Assembly: GCA_030689795.1 (NCBI GenBank)
Contig: JAUYEO010000075.1
Span: 1 to 18,156 of the forward strand
Length of the DNA stretch: 18,156 bases
Reading direction: 5' to 3'
Source: Desulfobacterales bacterium
GTDB lineage: Bacteria; Desulfobacterota; Desulfobacteria; Desulfobacterales; RPRI01
Below are positions 7,252 to 14,686 of the stretch, piece by piece. Position numbers and translations under genes: made by a program. The notes beneath the pieces were generated by a model, which worked only from the letters and a program-made list of their open reading frames with translations, did not search any database and was not told the DNA's origin. Within the stretch, counting starts at the first letter, position 1. Each line of letters starts with the position of its first letter.

Positions 7252-8283
7252 CTATAAAGCCAGACGGGCCGCAAGCCTGATGGCCTCGACCATTGACTGC
7301 GAATTGGCGCGTCCTTCACCAGCCTTTCCGAAGGCTGTTCCGTGATCCACCGATGTTCGGATGATCGGCAAACCCAGGGTGATGTTGACCCCGGCCATGC
7401 TTCCCCAGGTTCCTGATTTGTCGTCGTATTTAAACCCGACTGTTTTGGTAGGTATGTGGCCCTGATCGTGGTACATCACCACCACCAGGTCATACATTCC
7501 TCCAATCATTTTGGAAAAGACAGTATCAGCCGGAAGAGGCCCGTCGACATTGATGCCGGCTCCGCGGGCTTCAGCTACCGCCGGGGCAATTTCAGCATCA
7601 TCCTCGGTGCCGAACAGCCCGCCCTCGCCGCAATGGGGATTGAGACCGGCCACGGCAATACGCGGCAATGCAATACCCAGTTGCAGCAAGGTCTGGTGAG
7701 CCAGATCGATCACTTTTCGAACCCGCTCTTTTTTGACCCGGTCGCAGGCCTCCCGCAGGGAGACATGGGTGGAGACATGGGCCACTCGAAAATTGCCCTC
7801 GGCCAGCATCATGCTGTAATCCCGGATACCTGTGAACTTCGCACAAATCTCCGTATGACCGGCGTAATGATATCCGGCGGCGTTGATGGCTGCCTTGTTG
7901 ATGGGAGCGGTGACCATGGCGTCGATCCGTTTGTCCTGGGCCAGTTCGATCGCTTTTACCACGTATTCGAAGGATGCCTTTCCCTGCTCGGCCGTCACCT
8001 GTTTATGACGCAAACGGTCAAGCGGTATATTCTTCAGATCCAGCACATCGACCGTCCCAAAGACATAACGGCCGTCGGCAGGCTGCTCGCAGAGGTGAAT
8101 ATCAAGATCAAGGTGACACATTTTCACGGCATCGGCCATGATGGCCGCATCCCCGATTATCAGGGGCCGGCAGATGGTATAGATATCGATTTCTGATAGC
8201 GCCTTGGCGCAAATTTCCGGGCCGATACCGCCGGGATCCCCCATGGTGATGCCCAGCAACGGGCGTATAGCATTTGTTGTCAT
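7252..8283 (-). CDS. pdxA2: PdxA/PdxA2-family 4-phospho-hydroxyacid dehydrogenase
   Basis: NAD-dependent oxidative enzyme of the 4-hydroxythreonine-4-phosphate dehydrogenase family. True PdxA makes a vitamin B6 precursor; PdxA2 relatives next to DUF1537 kinases oxidise the 3-OH of 4-phospho-threonate or -erythronate, after which the product decarboxylates to dihydroxyacetone phosphate. All family signatures are intact in 343 residues: GITMGDPGGIGPEI (11-24), GHTE, the metal-binding His of STHVSLRE (H173), GLNPHCGEGG (H217) and MYHDQGHIPTK (H272), GPLPADTVF, and LGLPIIRTSVDHGTAF. It is the last gene of the run, 12 nt after the DUF1537 stop, with AAAGG before the ATG. The catabolic (PdxA2) reading comes from the neighbours; sequence alone does not exclude B6 biosynthesis, but no pdxJ is nearby. 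Confidence 0.9.
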   Translation of the reverse strand: MTTNAIRPLLGITMGDPGGIGPEICAKALSEIDIYTICRPLIIGDAAIMADAVKMCHLDLDIHLCEQPADGRYVFGTVDVLDLKNIPLDRLRHKQVTAEQGKASFEYVVKAIELAQDKRIDAMVTAPINKAAINAAGYHYAGHTEICAKFTGIRDYSMMLAEGNFRVAHVSTHVSLREACDRVKKERVRKVIDLAHQTLLQLGIALPRIAVAGLNPHCGEGGLFGTEDDAEIAPAVAEARGAGINVDGPLPADTVFSKMIGGMYDLVVVMYHDQGHIPTKTVGFKYDDKSGTWGSMAGVNITLGLPIIRTSVDHGTAFGKAGEGRANSQSMVEAIRLAARLAL

Positions 8284-8295
8284 AATTGTCTGCCT

Positions 8296-9555
8296 TTATG
8301 AAAGAATCATTAAGAGTTGAACAAGAGTTTGCGGGGGACCAAATGCCCCTGCCTTGGTCACCACGGACAGGCCGTCGTGCCGACCGCCGATAAGTTTTCC
8401 CCGCATCAATCCGGGGAGAACCTCCTCAATAAGGCGAATCGCTTCGGCCCCGATCCGCTTACATACCGATTCGGCCGTATCGCCTCCGGACAGGAACACC
8501 CCGTCCGGCGATGATAGCCTGATCAGAGAAGCCGCCACTTCGGCAAATCCCTGTATAACCCGATCAGGGACAGCAACCGAAGACGTCGGAGAAAACGGCG
8601 CGATGCACAGAACCAGTCCCCCTTCAAGCCATGTAGCCGCCAGATTCTCGGCCAATTGACTTCGTCTGCAAATGGCTTCCGGAAGCGACAGAAGCTCGGG
8701 ATCAAGCGCCATCTCTGGAAACCCGGTGTGGCGCACCAGCACCTCCCGCTGCGCGGCAAGCACCCTGGATGCAGAACCACAAATGAAAAGTGGTTTTTTC
8801 AGTTTCGGCCGAAAAGAGGGTGCTGCATGTACTGCCTTGACACCCATTGAACCAGCCAGTCCGGCGGCCAGTCCGGCTGATCCAACCAGCAGAATGCCGT
8901 TGAAGTGATGACGGGCCAGATTGGCGACGGTATTCAAATGCTCCTGTCGGCTTGCGTCAAATGCGATGTGCCGACAACCGCTCTTCAGCAGGGTTTGAAC
9001 CTTGGGCACCAAGGTATCCGGTCCCTTTTCCACGCTGGCCAGGTCTACATGCCCGACCGGGAGGCGGCACTGGCCGGATAGCAACACCGATAACCGGGAT
9101 TCCCGAACAGGGCAGAGGGGATCGCGCCCGATTTCTGTTTCAGCCACCGGCACACCGTTGATTTGGTGCAAATCGTCTACCGTGATGCGTCCCTGCTGAG
9201 GAAAAGCCGGGGCCACGAAACTGGCCTTGTATCCCATGGCTAAAATCAGCGCTTCGGTTTCCGGCCCGATGTTACCCCTCAAGCACGAGTCAATTTTCTT
9301 GTAGACCATCCGGGGTTGGAGAGACCGGATTTTCATCGCCACATTCCCTGCAATTTTGCCGGCTTCTGCTGCTGCCATATGGCGCGTGTTGGTGAACACG
9401 GCAAGGCCGGCAGTGATGCGACCGTTTCCGGAAAGTTCCGGAACGTCAGGGCCTGTCAGATAAATGGTACCAACGACGGAACAAAACTGAACGCCGGCAT
9501 CCGCCGCACCAGTGAGGTCATCGGCGATAACGACAATTTCCAATTCACTGTTCAT
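8296..9555 (-). CDS. DUF1537 four-carbon acid-sugar kinase
   Basis: ATP-dependent cytoplasmic kinase of the DUF1537 (DtnK/LtnK/DenK/OtnK) family, which phosphorylates the terminal hydroxyl of four-carbon sugar acids such as threonate, erythronate or 3-oxo-tetronate. The 419-residue protein shows the N-terminal substrate domain with IVVIADDLTGAADAG (7-21), YKKIDSCLRGNIGPE (85-99) and APAFPQQGR, and the C-terminal nucleotide domain with SGGDTA (356-361) and VVTKAGAFG (398-406). The frame stays open to 9666, but the added 37 residues are unlike the family. The ATG at 9553-9555 forms an ATGA overlap with the larA1 stop, so I place the start there. Which acid is used cannot be read from the sequence. 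Confidence 0.92.
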   Translation of the reverse strand: MNSELEIVVIADDLTGAADAGVQFCSVVGTIYLTGPDVPELSGNGRITAGLAVFTNTRHMAAAEAGKIAGNVAMKIRSLQPRMVYKKIDSCLRGNIGPETEALILAMGYKASFVAPAFPQQGRITVDDLHQINGVPVAETEIGRDPLCPVRESRLSVLLSGQCRLPVGHVDLASVEKGPDTLVPKVQTLLKSGCRHIAFDASRQEHLNTVANLARHHFNGILLVGSAGLAAGLAGSMGVKAVHAAPSFRPKLKKPLFICGSASRVLAAQREVLVRHTGFPEMALDPELLSLPEAICRRSQLAENLAATWLEGGLVLCIAPFSPTSSVAVPDRVIQGFAEVAASLIRLSSPDGVFLSGGDTAESVCKRIGAEAIRLIEEVLPGLMRGKLIGGRHDGLSVVTKAGAFGPPQTLVQLLMILS

Positions 9556-10841
9556 GGCTGTCCGGATCGCGGCGCCGGACCAACGGGCAACATGTCCGGA
9601 GCGTGGGTCAGAACAGTGAGACGGGCCCCGGACCCCTGCCGCCGCAGAGCCTCGGTAATGGCCCAATCAAGGCTCGCGGCATGGGTATGCCCAAGCCGTG
9701 CTTTGTCACTGGCGAGAATTCCGGGTGAGTATGTAATAACCGATGCTTTTTCCCGCACCAATGCCCACGCAACTGCAAGGGCTGCTGCAACACCGTTCTT
9801 GATCTCTCCGCGGCGGTGGGCATCCTTGATCCTGGCCGCGGACCAGGCGGTAAACTCGAGCAGTTCCTTATGCACCGGGCTTACGCCCTCCGGTGCGGGT
9901 GTGCAAAGGATGATAGTTCCTCCCGGTTTGATCATCCTCTGCGCTGGGTATTGGGCCTTGTGGGATTGCCAGAAGTCCAGATCACAAGGGCAGGAATTGG
10001 CCAGAACAATGTCGGGAACCTCGTGATAAACCACGCCGTAGATTTTGCGGGCAAGCCTAACACCTTCAAGGAAGGCGGATCGCATCTCCCCGTAAAAGAG
10101 ACCCGCAACCTCACCGTTCGGGTCCATGACCACATTGAATATGGTCTTCATTCCCACCTTGTCGGCCATGTCGTCCATGTCTTGACGAACCGGATTCTCC
10201 TCATGGCCAAGAAAGGAGTCTCCACCTCCCTCGCATGACAACATGTGTGTCTCAGCGGTTGTCCTGGCTCCGCAGATTCCGGGCTGGATGATCTTCGAAG
10301 AACCTGAGAATCCCGGAATGTGATGAGGGACAATAGCCCCCAGGCCGATCACAATGTTCGCTTCGGTAACGGCCCGGTTAACCAGAAGCGGTGTGCCGTA
10401 GGCGGAGGCGCCCAGGTTGATAAGGGTATCCGGGTTTCGCCATTCATGATTGAAGACCTTGATGCGCCTGAAAACATCAGGCCCCACTTTTGCTTCCATT
10501 TCCGCATCGGTCATGTAACGGTGAGTGCCCAAAGCCATGATGCAGGAAATTTGCCCATCCGGAACACCCGCACCGTTAAGACGGCGAAGAAGGGGAGGAA
10601 TCATTCGTTCCACTGGTGTGGAGCGGGTGTTGTCATCGCTGACAAGAAGGATCCGATCTGAAGGTTTCACCCGGTTTTCGATAGGTTCCTGGTTGATCGG
10701 ATGGCTTAGTGCCCGTTCGATTTCAGCCGCCAGATCTTTGATGCCTTGACTGGGCCTCGGACTCAGGACTTCAGCCAGATTCCTGTCCGGCACGTCCAGT
10801 CGAAAAGGTTTTCCATCAAAGGGGATGGTAAACTGAGTCAT
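9552..10841 (-). CDS. LarA-family (nickel-pincer) 2-hydroxyacid racemase/epimerase, copy 1
   Basis: Cytoplasmic enzyme of the LarA superfamily, which uses a nickel-pincer nucleotide to move the C2 hydride of alpha-hydroxy acids; known members include lactate and malate racemases and a gluconate epimerase. The 429-residue protein has the catalytic set: DDNTRSTP (R73), GTHRYMT (H107), PHHIPGFSGSSKIIQPG (H173/H174, K183) and ETHM (H199), corresponding to R75, H108, H174, K184 and H200 of lactate racemase. It overlaps the DUF1537 kinase by ATGA, so the two are translationally linked; a C2 epimerase feeding a tetronate kinase is a reasonable inference. The cofactor genes larB, larC and larE are not in the window. 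The ribosome site is weak (GAGAG). A decayed dehydratase lies directly upstream. Confidence 0.9.
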   Translation of the reverse strand: MTQFTIPFDGKPFRLDVPDRNLAEVLSPRPSQGIKDLAAEIERALSHPINQEPIENRVKPSDRILLVSDDNTRSTPVERMIPPLLRRLNGAGVPDGQISCIMALGTHRYMTDAEMEAKVGPDVFRRIKVFNHEWRNPDTLINLGASAYGTPLLVNRAVTEANIVIGLGAIVPHHIPGFSGSSKIIQPGICGARTTAETHMLSCEGGGDSFLGHEENPVRQDMDDMADKVGMKTIFNVVMDPNGEVAGLFYGEMRSAFLEGVRLARKIYGVVYHEVPDIVLANSCPCDLDFWQSHKAQYPAQRMIKPGGTIILCTPAPEGVSPVHKELLEFTAWSAARIKDAHRRGEIKNGVAAALAVAWALVREKASVITYSPGILASDKARLGHTHAASLDWAITEALRRQGSGARLTVLTHAPDMLPVGPAPRSGQP

Positions 10842-10937
10842 ATGGCGCTCTCAATCTCAAGGCAACAAGAAATTAGTCTTTGGTCCGGCTTAGGGATCCA
10901 GTTACCGGCAATGCTCTTGTCGGATATACCATTCGGT

Positions 10938-11329
10938 TTACTCATAGACGGCGCCCCGGATTGCCGACCCGACCAGGCGACGATATCGCTCCAGCAGACC
11001 GCCCTTTACCAACGCAGTGTGGTCCGGAACACGCCGGCTCTTTTTACGGCTCTCGACTATATCCGGAGATACGACCAGGTCGATCGTCCCTGCCGGGATG
11101 TCGATCGAGATCATATCTCCTTCCTCCACCAAGGCGATCGGGCCACCCAGGTATGCTTCGGGTGCCAGGCTGCCGTACAATACGGCCGGCCCGTCGGGCG
11201 ATGGCCATCCTGGCTCCGGAAGTTGCCGGAGTAAGGGCCTTATCGGTTACGGCCATACCCGGGGCTTCGGCCATAATGTTCATGCTGTTGGCCGTACCCA
11301 TCATGGCGCAGGCGTTGTTCGTTTGACAT
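10938..11329 (-). pseudogene. IlvD/Edd-family dehydratase remnant with internal deletions
   Basis: Three pieces of a sugar-acid/dihydroxy-acid dehydratase (an Fe-S enzyme of about 570-600 residues) survive in about 390 bp. (1) An ATG at 11327-11329 with an AAGGA ribosome site encodes only MSNEQ..., like a family N-terminus. (2) In another frame, from about 11310, comes CAMMGTANSMNIMAEAPGMA and then ATSGARMAIARRAGRIV, typical of the middle of the protein. (3) After a further frame change near 11181 comes the C-terminal block YGSLAPEAYLGGPIALVEEG to VGSAIRGAVYE and a stop at 10938. The junctions imply two large deletions, about residues 10-190 and 240-480 by family numbering (my estimate). It lies between dctM and larA1 in operon orientation, so the intact cluster probably once included a dehydratase. 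It cannot make an active enzyme. Confidence 0.85.
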
Positions 11330-11349
11330 CGAAGAGTTCCTTTCGCAAT

Positions 11350-11442
11350 AATTCTCCCGCAGGTATAACCTTGGCGGCAGCCTGCGGCTATGAAACAATG
11401 ATTAAATTATATCATAATAAAAGTATTATAAAAGCCGCAACC
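11350..11442 (-). promoter_or_regulatory. AT-rich leader with two TATAAT boxes upstream of the dehydratase remnant
   Basis: On the minus strand, after the dctM stop, the sequence is strikingly AT-rich and holds TATAAT at 11430-11425 and again at 11411-11406. A good TTGACA-like -35 box is missing for both. It is followed by a GC-rich segment (about 11350-11398) that resembles the dispersed intergenic repeats. It may carry the promoter for larA1-DUF1537-pdxA2; this is a weak call. Confidence 0.25.
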
Positions 11443-12720
11443 TCAGTGCCCCATAAGAAGCCGCGGCAAAAACGTGCTGAGCCATGGCACATAGGTCACT
11501 ATGGCCAGCACCACCAGCGATACAAGAAACGGAGCCCAGATGGCCTTTCCCAGACGGTCGAGGGTCATGTTCGTAATGCTGCATACTGAAAAGAGCACAG
11601 CGCCGACCGGTGGCGTAATCAGGCCCAGCACCAGGTTCAGACAGACAACAAGGCCCATGTGGACCGGATCGATCCCCATAGCGGCTGCAATGGGAGCCAG
11701 CACCGGCGTTACTATGACAATCGCCGGAGCGGTCTCCATGGGGATACCGACGACAATTAAAAAAATGTTGACGAGAAAAAGGAAAAACCAGGGTGATGGG
11801 CTCAAGGTTGTTATCCAGGTGATTAGTAATTGTGGGATCTGGTCCACCGCAACTACCCAGGCAAAAGGCTCAGACATGGCAATCAGCAACATCACCATGC
11901 CTGATTCCAGGCCGGAGCGCAGAAGAACTTTGGGAAGATTCTTGATTTTCAGTTTACGGTAGAAAAAAGCTCCCACTAGGGCTGCGTACACTACTGTAAC
12001 GCCGGCGGCTTCGGTGGGCGTGAACATACCGCTCAGTATACCGCCCATGATCAAAACCGGCATAAACAAGGCGGGCAGCGCTCTGTAGGCAGCGGTGACG
12101 ACCTCCTTCCACGGGGTCCTGGGATCCTGGGGGTAATTTCGCCTGGCGGCTACAAAGTACATGTAGACCATCAGGGCCGCAGCCAACACAATGCCGGGCA
12201 TCACGCCGCCCAGGAACAGCTCGCCGATCGATACGCCGGCTGTTACACCATAGATTATAAATGGGATACTGGGCGGAATTATGGGACCCAGACACGCGGC
12301 CGTGCAGGTCAGCGCGGCCGCCACATCATCGTCATAGCCGGCCTTTTTCATGGCCGGAATCATGACGACCCCTATGGCAACAGCCGTGGCCACAGCAGCG
12401 CCGGAAATCGCCGCGAAGATTGCGCAAGCCAGGATGGTAGCCATCCCCAGTCCGCCGCGGATATGGCCCAGCAGCAAACGGGCAAAGCGCACCAGGTCCG
12501 GAGTGATGCCCCCTTCATTCATGAGGTTTCCGGCCAGCATGAAGAGCGGGATGGCGAGGAGGGGAAAGCTGGTCAGTCCGCCGAAGGTGGTCTGGATCAG
12601 CGTTGTGATGGGCATGTTGCCGCTGGCCAGGGCATAGGCAAGGGCGCAGCCCCCCAGTGCCACGACGATGGGCGCGGAGACACACAAGAGTCCTATGAAA
12701 GCAGACAAAAATACAATCAT
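11443..12720 (-). CDS. dctM: TRAP transporter large permease DctM
   Basis: The channel subunit of a tripartite ATP-independent periplasmic transporter, driving solute uptake with the sodium or proton gradient across the inner membrane. The 425-residue protein is full length, with about 12 hydrophobic helices and the family segments PLLAIPLFMLAGNLMNEGGI, HIRGGLGMATILACAIFAAI plus SG, ACLGPIIPPSIPFIIYG and the second-half repeat 'GIPMETAPAIVIVTPVLAPI'. Its ATG shares an ATGA with the dctQ stop codon, which shows translational coupling. It is the last intact transporter gene; the broken dehydratase and then larA1 follow on the same strand. Confidence 0.96.
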   Translation of the reverse strand: MIVFLSAFIGLLCVSAPIVVALGGCALAYALASGNMPITTLIQTTFGGLTSFPLLAIPLFMLAGNLMNEGGITPDLVRFARLLLGHIRGGLGMATILACAIFAAISGAAVATAVAIGVVMIPAMKKAGYDDDVAAALTCTAACLGPIIPPSIPFIIYGVTAGVSIGELFLGGVMPGIVLAAALMVYMYFVAARRNYPQDPRTPWKEVVTAAYRALPALFMPVLIMGGILSGMFTPTEAAGVTVVYAALVGAFFYRKLKIKNLPKVLLRSGLESGMVMLLIAMSEPFAWVVAVDQIPQLLITWITTLSPSPWFFLFLVNIFLIVVGIPMETAPAIVIVTPVLAPIAAAMGIDPVHMGLVVCLNLVLGLITPPVGAVLFSVCSITNMTLDRLGKAIWAPFLVSLVVLAIVTYVPWLSTFLPRLLMGH

Positions 12721-13208
12721 TTCTCCGCTCCTTTGCCGCTCAGGCCAAGGAACACCAGAAATTCCTCCAGAGAGATAAAGAACATCATGAAGAAGCCGAC
12801 CGGCAGCGATGCGTAGGGATAACTCATCACAAGGCCGATGGCCGGCGAGGTCTGTTTGGCGTTATAGATCGTCTGATATAGCCCATACCAGAACATGGCT
12901 CCGAAGAAGAACAGCGTGCAGAGGTAGCTCACCAGTTTCAGCGTTTTGGCAACGGCCGGGGGAACCGACTCCACTACCGACATCATGCCTATCTGGTATC
13001 CTTTTTTCAACCCCACTGCGCCGCCCATCATGGAAGCCCAGGCGAGAGAATAGGTAGAGACCTCGCCGGACCAGATGCTCATCTTCTGAAACACATAACG
13101 ACCAATGACCTCATAAGGGATGACGACGGCAATGACGGCCATGAACAGAATCGTCCCCCAACTCCCTATTTTCACAAGCCATTCGTTTAAGATCTGCAAT
13201 ACACGCAT
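12717..13208 (-). CDS. dctQ: TRAP transporter small permease DctQ
   Basis: The four-helix membrane subunit that pairs with DctM. Hydrophobic segments lie at about 12-33, 49-66, 86-110 and 126-149, with the conserved 'FQKMSIWSGEVSTYSLAW' region between helices 1 and 2. The frame is open to a TTG at 13220, but that TTG is part of TTGGAG, whose GGAG (13215-13218) is the ribosome site placed 6 nt before the ATG at 13206-13208. I therefore start there (163 residues). It is coupled to dctM by an ATGA overlap and follows dctP after an intergenic hairpin. Confidence 0.93.
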   Translation of the reverse strand: MRVLQILNEWLVKIGSWGTILFMAVIAVVIPYEVIGRYVFQKMSIWSGEVSTYSLAWASMMGGAVGLKKGYQIGMMSVVESVPPAVAKTLKLVSYLCTLFFFGAMFWYGLYQTIYNAKQTSPAIGLVMSYPYASLPVGFFMMFFISLEEFLVFLGLSGKGAEK

Positions 13209-13294
13209 TCCATACTCCAAGGCAAATCGAGATTCTAATCCGGCTCAATGACGATGGGTCCGACCATTCAGCGTTGTCACATAAACGATGATAA

Positions 13295-13329
13295 GGCGCC
13301 CTGCTTTTTAAAAGACCCGGAAGGGCGCC
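13295..13329 (-). terminator. Intergenic hairpin between dctP and dctQM (attenuator or RNA stabiliser)
   Basis: GGCGCCCT at 13295-13302 pairs perfectly with AGGGCGCC at 13322-13329, 13 nt after the dctP stop on the minus strand. It is followed by TTATC only, not a long U-run, so it may be a partial terminator or a 3'-end stabiliser that gives more binding protein than permease, a usual arrangement in binding-protein-dependent transporters. That role is inferred. Confidence 0.55.
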
Positions 13330-13342
13330 GGCGGTTGAGAGA

Positions 13343-14329
13343 CTATTTCGCATTCATAATGGCTTCAATCTCGGCCTTGGGAAACTCGCTGCTGAAGACG
13401 GCATATGTCGGCGCCATGGCCTTCTTAAAGCTCTCCCGGTCCACGTCACGCACGATGGTGACACCCTTTGCGGCCATCTCCTCCAATTTCGCTTCCTCGG
13501 CATCGCGGTTGATCTTTCGCTGGAACTTTCCCGCCTCATAAGAAGTTTTCAGGAAAAGTTCCTGGTCAGCCTTGGGCATGGAGTCAAAGGTCTTCTTGCT
13601 CATCAGGAAAGGGGATGGGGAATAGACATGCGCTGTCAGAGAGAAATGCTTCTGGCCTGCATCCCAGAACTTGGCGCTGTAGAAAACAGCGATCGGGTTT
13701 TCCTGTCCATCAATAACCTTCTGCTGCAGCGCAGTGAACACTTCGCCCCAGGCCATCGGGGTAGGATTAAGGCCGGCGTCCTTCCATGCTGCCAGGTGAA
13801 TCTTGTTTTCCATGGTCCTAATCTTCAAACCCTTGCCATCCCCGACCTTCTTGACATCAATCTTGGAATTGGTCAGATGGCGGAACCCGTTTTCCCAAAA
13901 AGAGAGGGCCTTTATATTGGCCTTCTCAAAGTCGTCAAGCAACTTGCGACCGATAGGACCGTCCATCACAAGGTCCACATGGTTGAAGTCCCTAAAAAGA
14001 AAGGGGAAGTCGAGAATATTGATGGACGGGCTGAATCCGCCCAGAGGCCCGGTGGAGGTTACCAACAGGTCGATGGCGCCTTGCTGGATGCCTTCGGTCA
14101 TTTCGCGCTCGCCTTTGCCCAACTGGTTGCTTGGATAAAGTTTGATTTCTATACGGCCATTGGTTCTTTCCTTGATCAGGTCGGCAAACTTCTTCGCCCC
14201 TACCATATAAGGATGGTCCATGGGCTGAGTGGATGCCAGCTTCATGGTAGCCTTGTACTCACCCGATGCCGGCCCAATCCATATCACAACCAATATCAGT
14301 GCGAGACACAAAAGCATTGTTTTCTTCAT
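13343..14329 (-). CDS. dctP: TRAP transporter solute-binding protein DctP
   Basis: Periplasmic binding protein that captures the carboxylate substrate and delivers it to DctQM. The 328-residue protein begins with a Sec signal peptide (about 1-23; KK, hydrophobic core, cleavage after ASG). Family features follow: MKLASTQPMDHPY, 'IEIKLYPSNQLGKGEREMTEGIQ' split by one helix, ENGFRHLTN (R150), LKIRTMENKIH (R171, the position that in most DctP proteins clamps the substrate carboxylate), and 'GEVFTALQQKVIDGQENPI'. A strong AGGAGG lies 7 nt before the ATG. The ligand is not determined by sequence; the neighbouring LarA, DUF1537 and PdxA2 genes point to a hydroxylated acid. Confidence 0.95.
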   Translation of the reverse strand: MKKTMLLCLALILVVIWIGPASGEYKATMKLASTQPMDHPYMVGAKKFADLIKERTNGRIEIKLYPSNQLGKGEREMTEGIQQGAIDLLVTSTGPLGGFSPSINILDFPFLFRDFNHVDLVMDGPIGRKLLDDFEKANIKALSFWENGFRHLTNSKIDVKKVGDGKGLKIRTMENKIHLAAWKDAGLNPTPMAWGEVFTALQQKVIDGQENPIAVFYSAKFWDAGQKHFSLTAHVYSPSPFLMSKKTFDSMPKADQELFLKTSYEAGKFQRKINRDAEEAKLEEMAAKGVTIVRDVDRESFKKAMAPTYAVFSSEFPKAEIEAIMNAK

Positions 14330-14381
14330 ATCAATTCCTCCTTGCTAAATAATGGTGTTTAAACCTAATGTTAAGAGCTTC

Positions 14382-14490
14382 GTAAAAAAGTCCGTCTGCG
14401 GCATTGCGCTTTATCCTTCGTTATTTCAGCGTACCAGCACGTACACATCATTCTTCAAGATTCGCGCGCCCTGCATTCGGACATTTTTAC
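14382..14490. mobile_element. MITE-like element with imperfect terminal repeats
   Basis: GTAAAAAAGTCCG (14382-14394) and the complement of CGGACATTTTTAC (14478-14490) match at 12 of 13 positions, and the similarity continues inward (TCTGCGG against AATGCAGG). A central GTAC-CAGCAC-GTAC hairpin is present. There is no coding capacity. It lies upstream of the dctP start, beside a second element. Such 'GTAAAAAGTCCG' repeats look like the non-coding repeats common in sulfate-reducer genomes; that comparison is from memory. Confidence 0.6.
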
Positions 14491-14535
14491 TCTGCCGGCC
14501 ACTTTGACGACTTATTGCTAAATCATTAATATACT

Positions 14536-14668
14536 GAGCCAATTGCAAAAGTCGTCATTCCCGTGCAAACGGGAATCCGGAAATTTTTGCAACATATTGA
14601 AAAGACTGGATTCCCACTTTCGTGGGAATGACAAATTCTTCTCTTTTTAGGACTTTTGCAATTGGCTC
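14536..14668. mobile_element. 133-bp MITE with perfect 18-bp terminal repeats and 4-bp target duplication
   Basis: Perfect terminal inverted repeats GAGCCAATTGCAAAAGTC (14536-14553) and GACTTTTGCAATTGGCTC (14651-14668) enclose two hairpins of the GTCATTCCC...GGGAATCC type (14554-14580 and 14606-14632) that are also complementary to each other. TACT occurs immediately outside both ends (14532-14535 and 14669-14672), consistent with a target-site duplication. There is no transposase, so it would be mobilised in trans. It ends 18 bp from the larA2 stop codon and can fold into one long cruciform, which may also insulate larA2 from dctP transcription. Confidence 0.8.
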
Positions 14669-14686
14669 TACTGTCTTTCAAAAAAA

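Noticed and set aside
9556..9666. Longer N-terminus for the DUF1537 kinase
   Set aside because: The extra 37 residues overlap larA1 and are not family-like; the ATGA overlap start gives the normal kinase N-terminus.
13209..13220. TTG start for dctQ at 13220
   Set aside because: That TTG is part of the TTGGAG ribosome site of the ATG at 13208.
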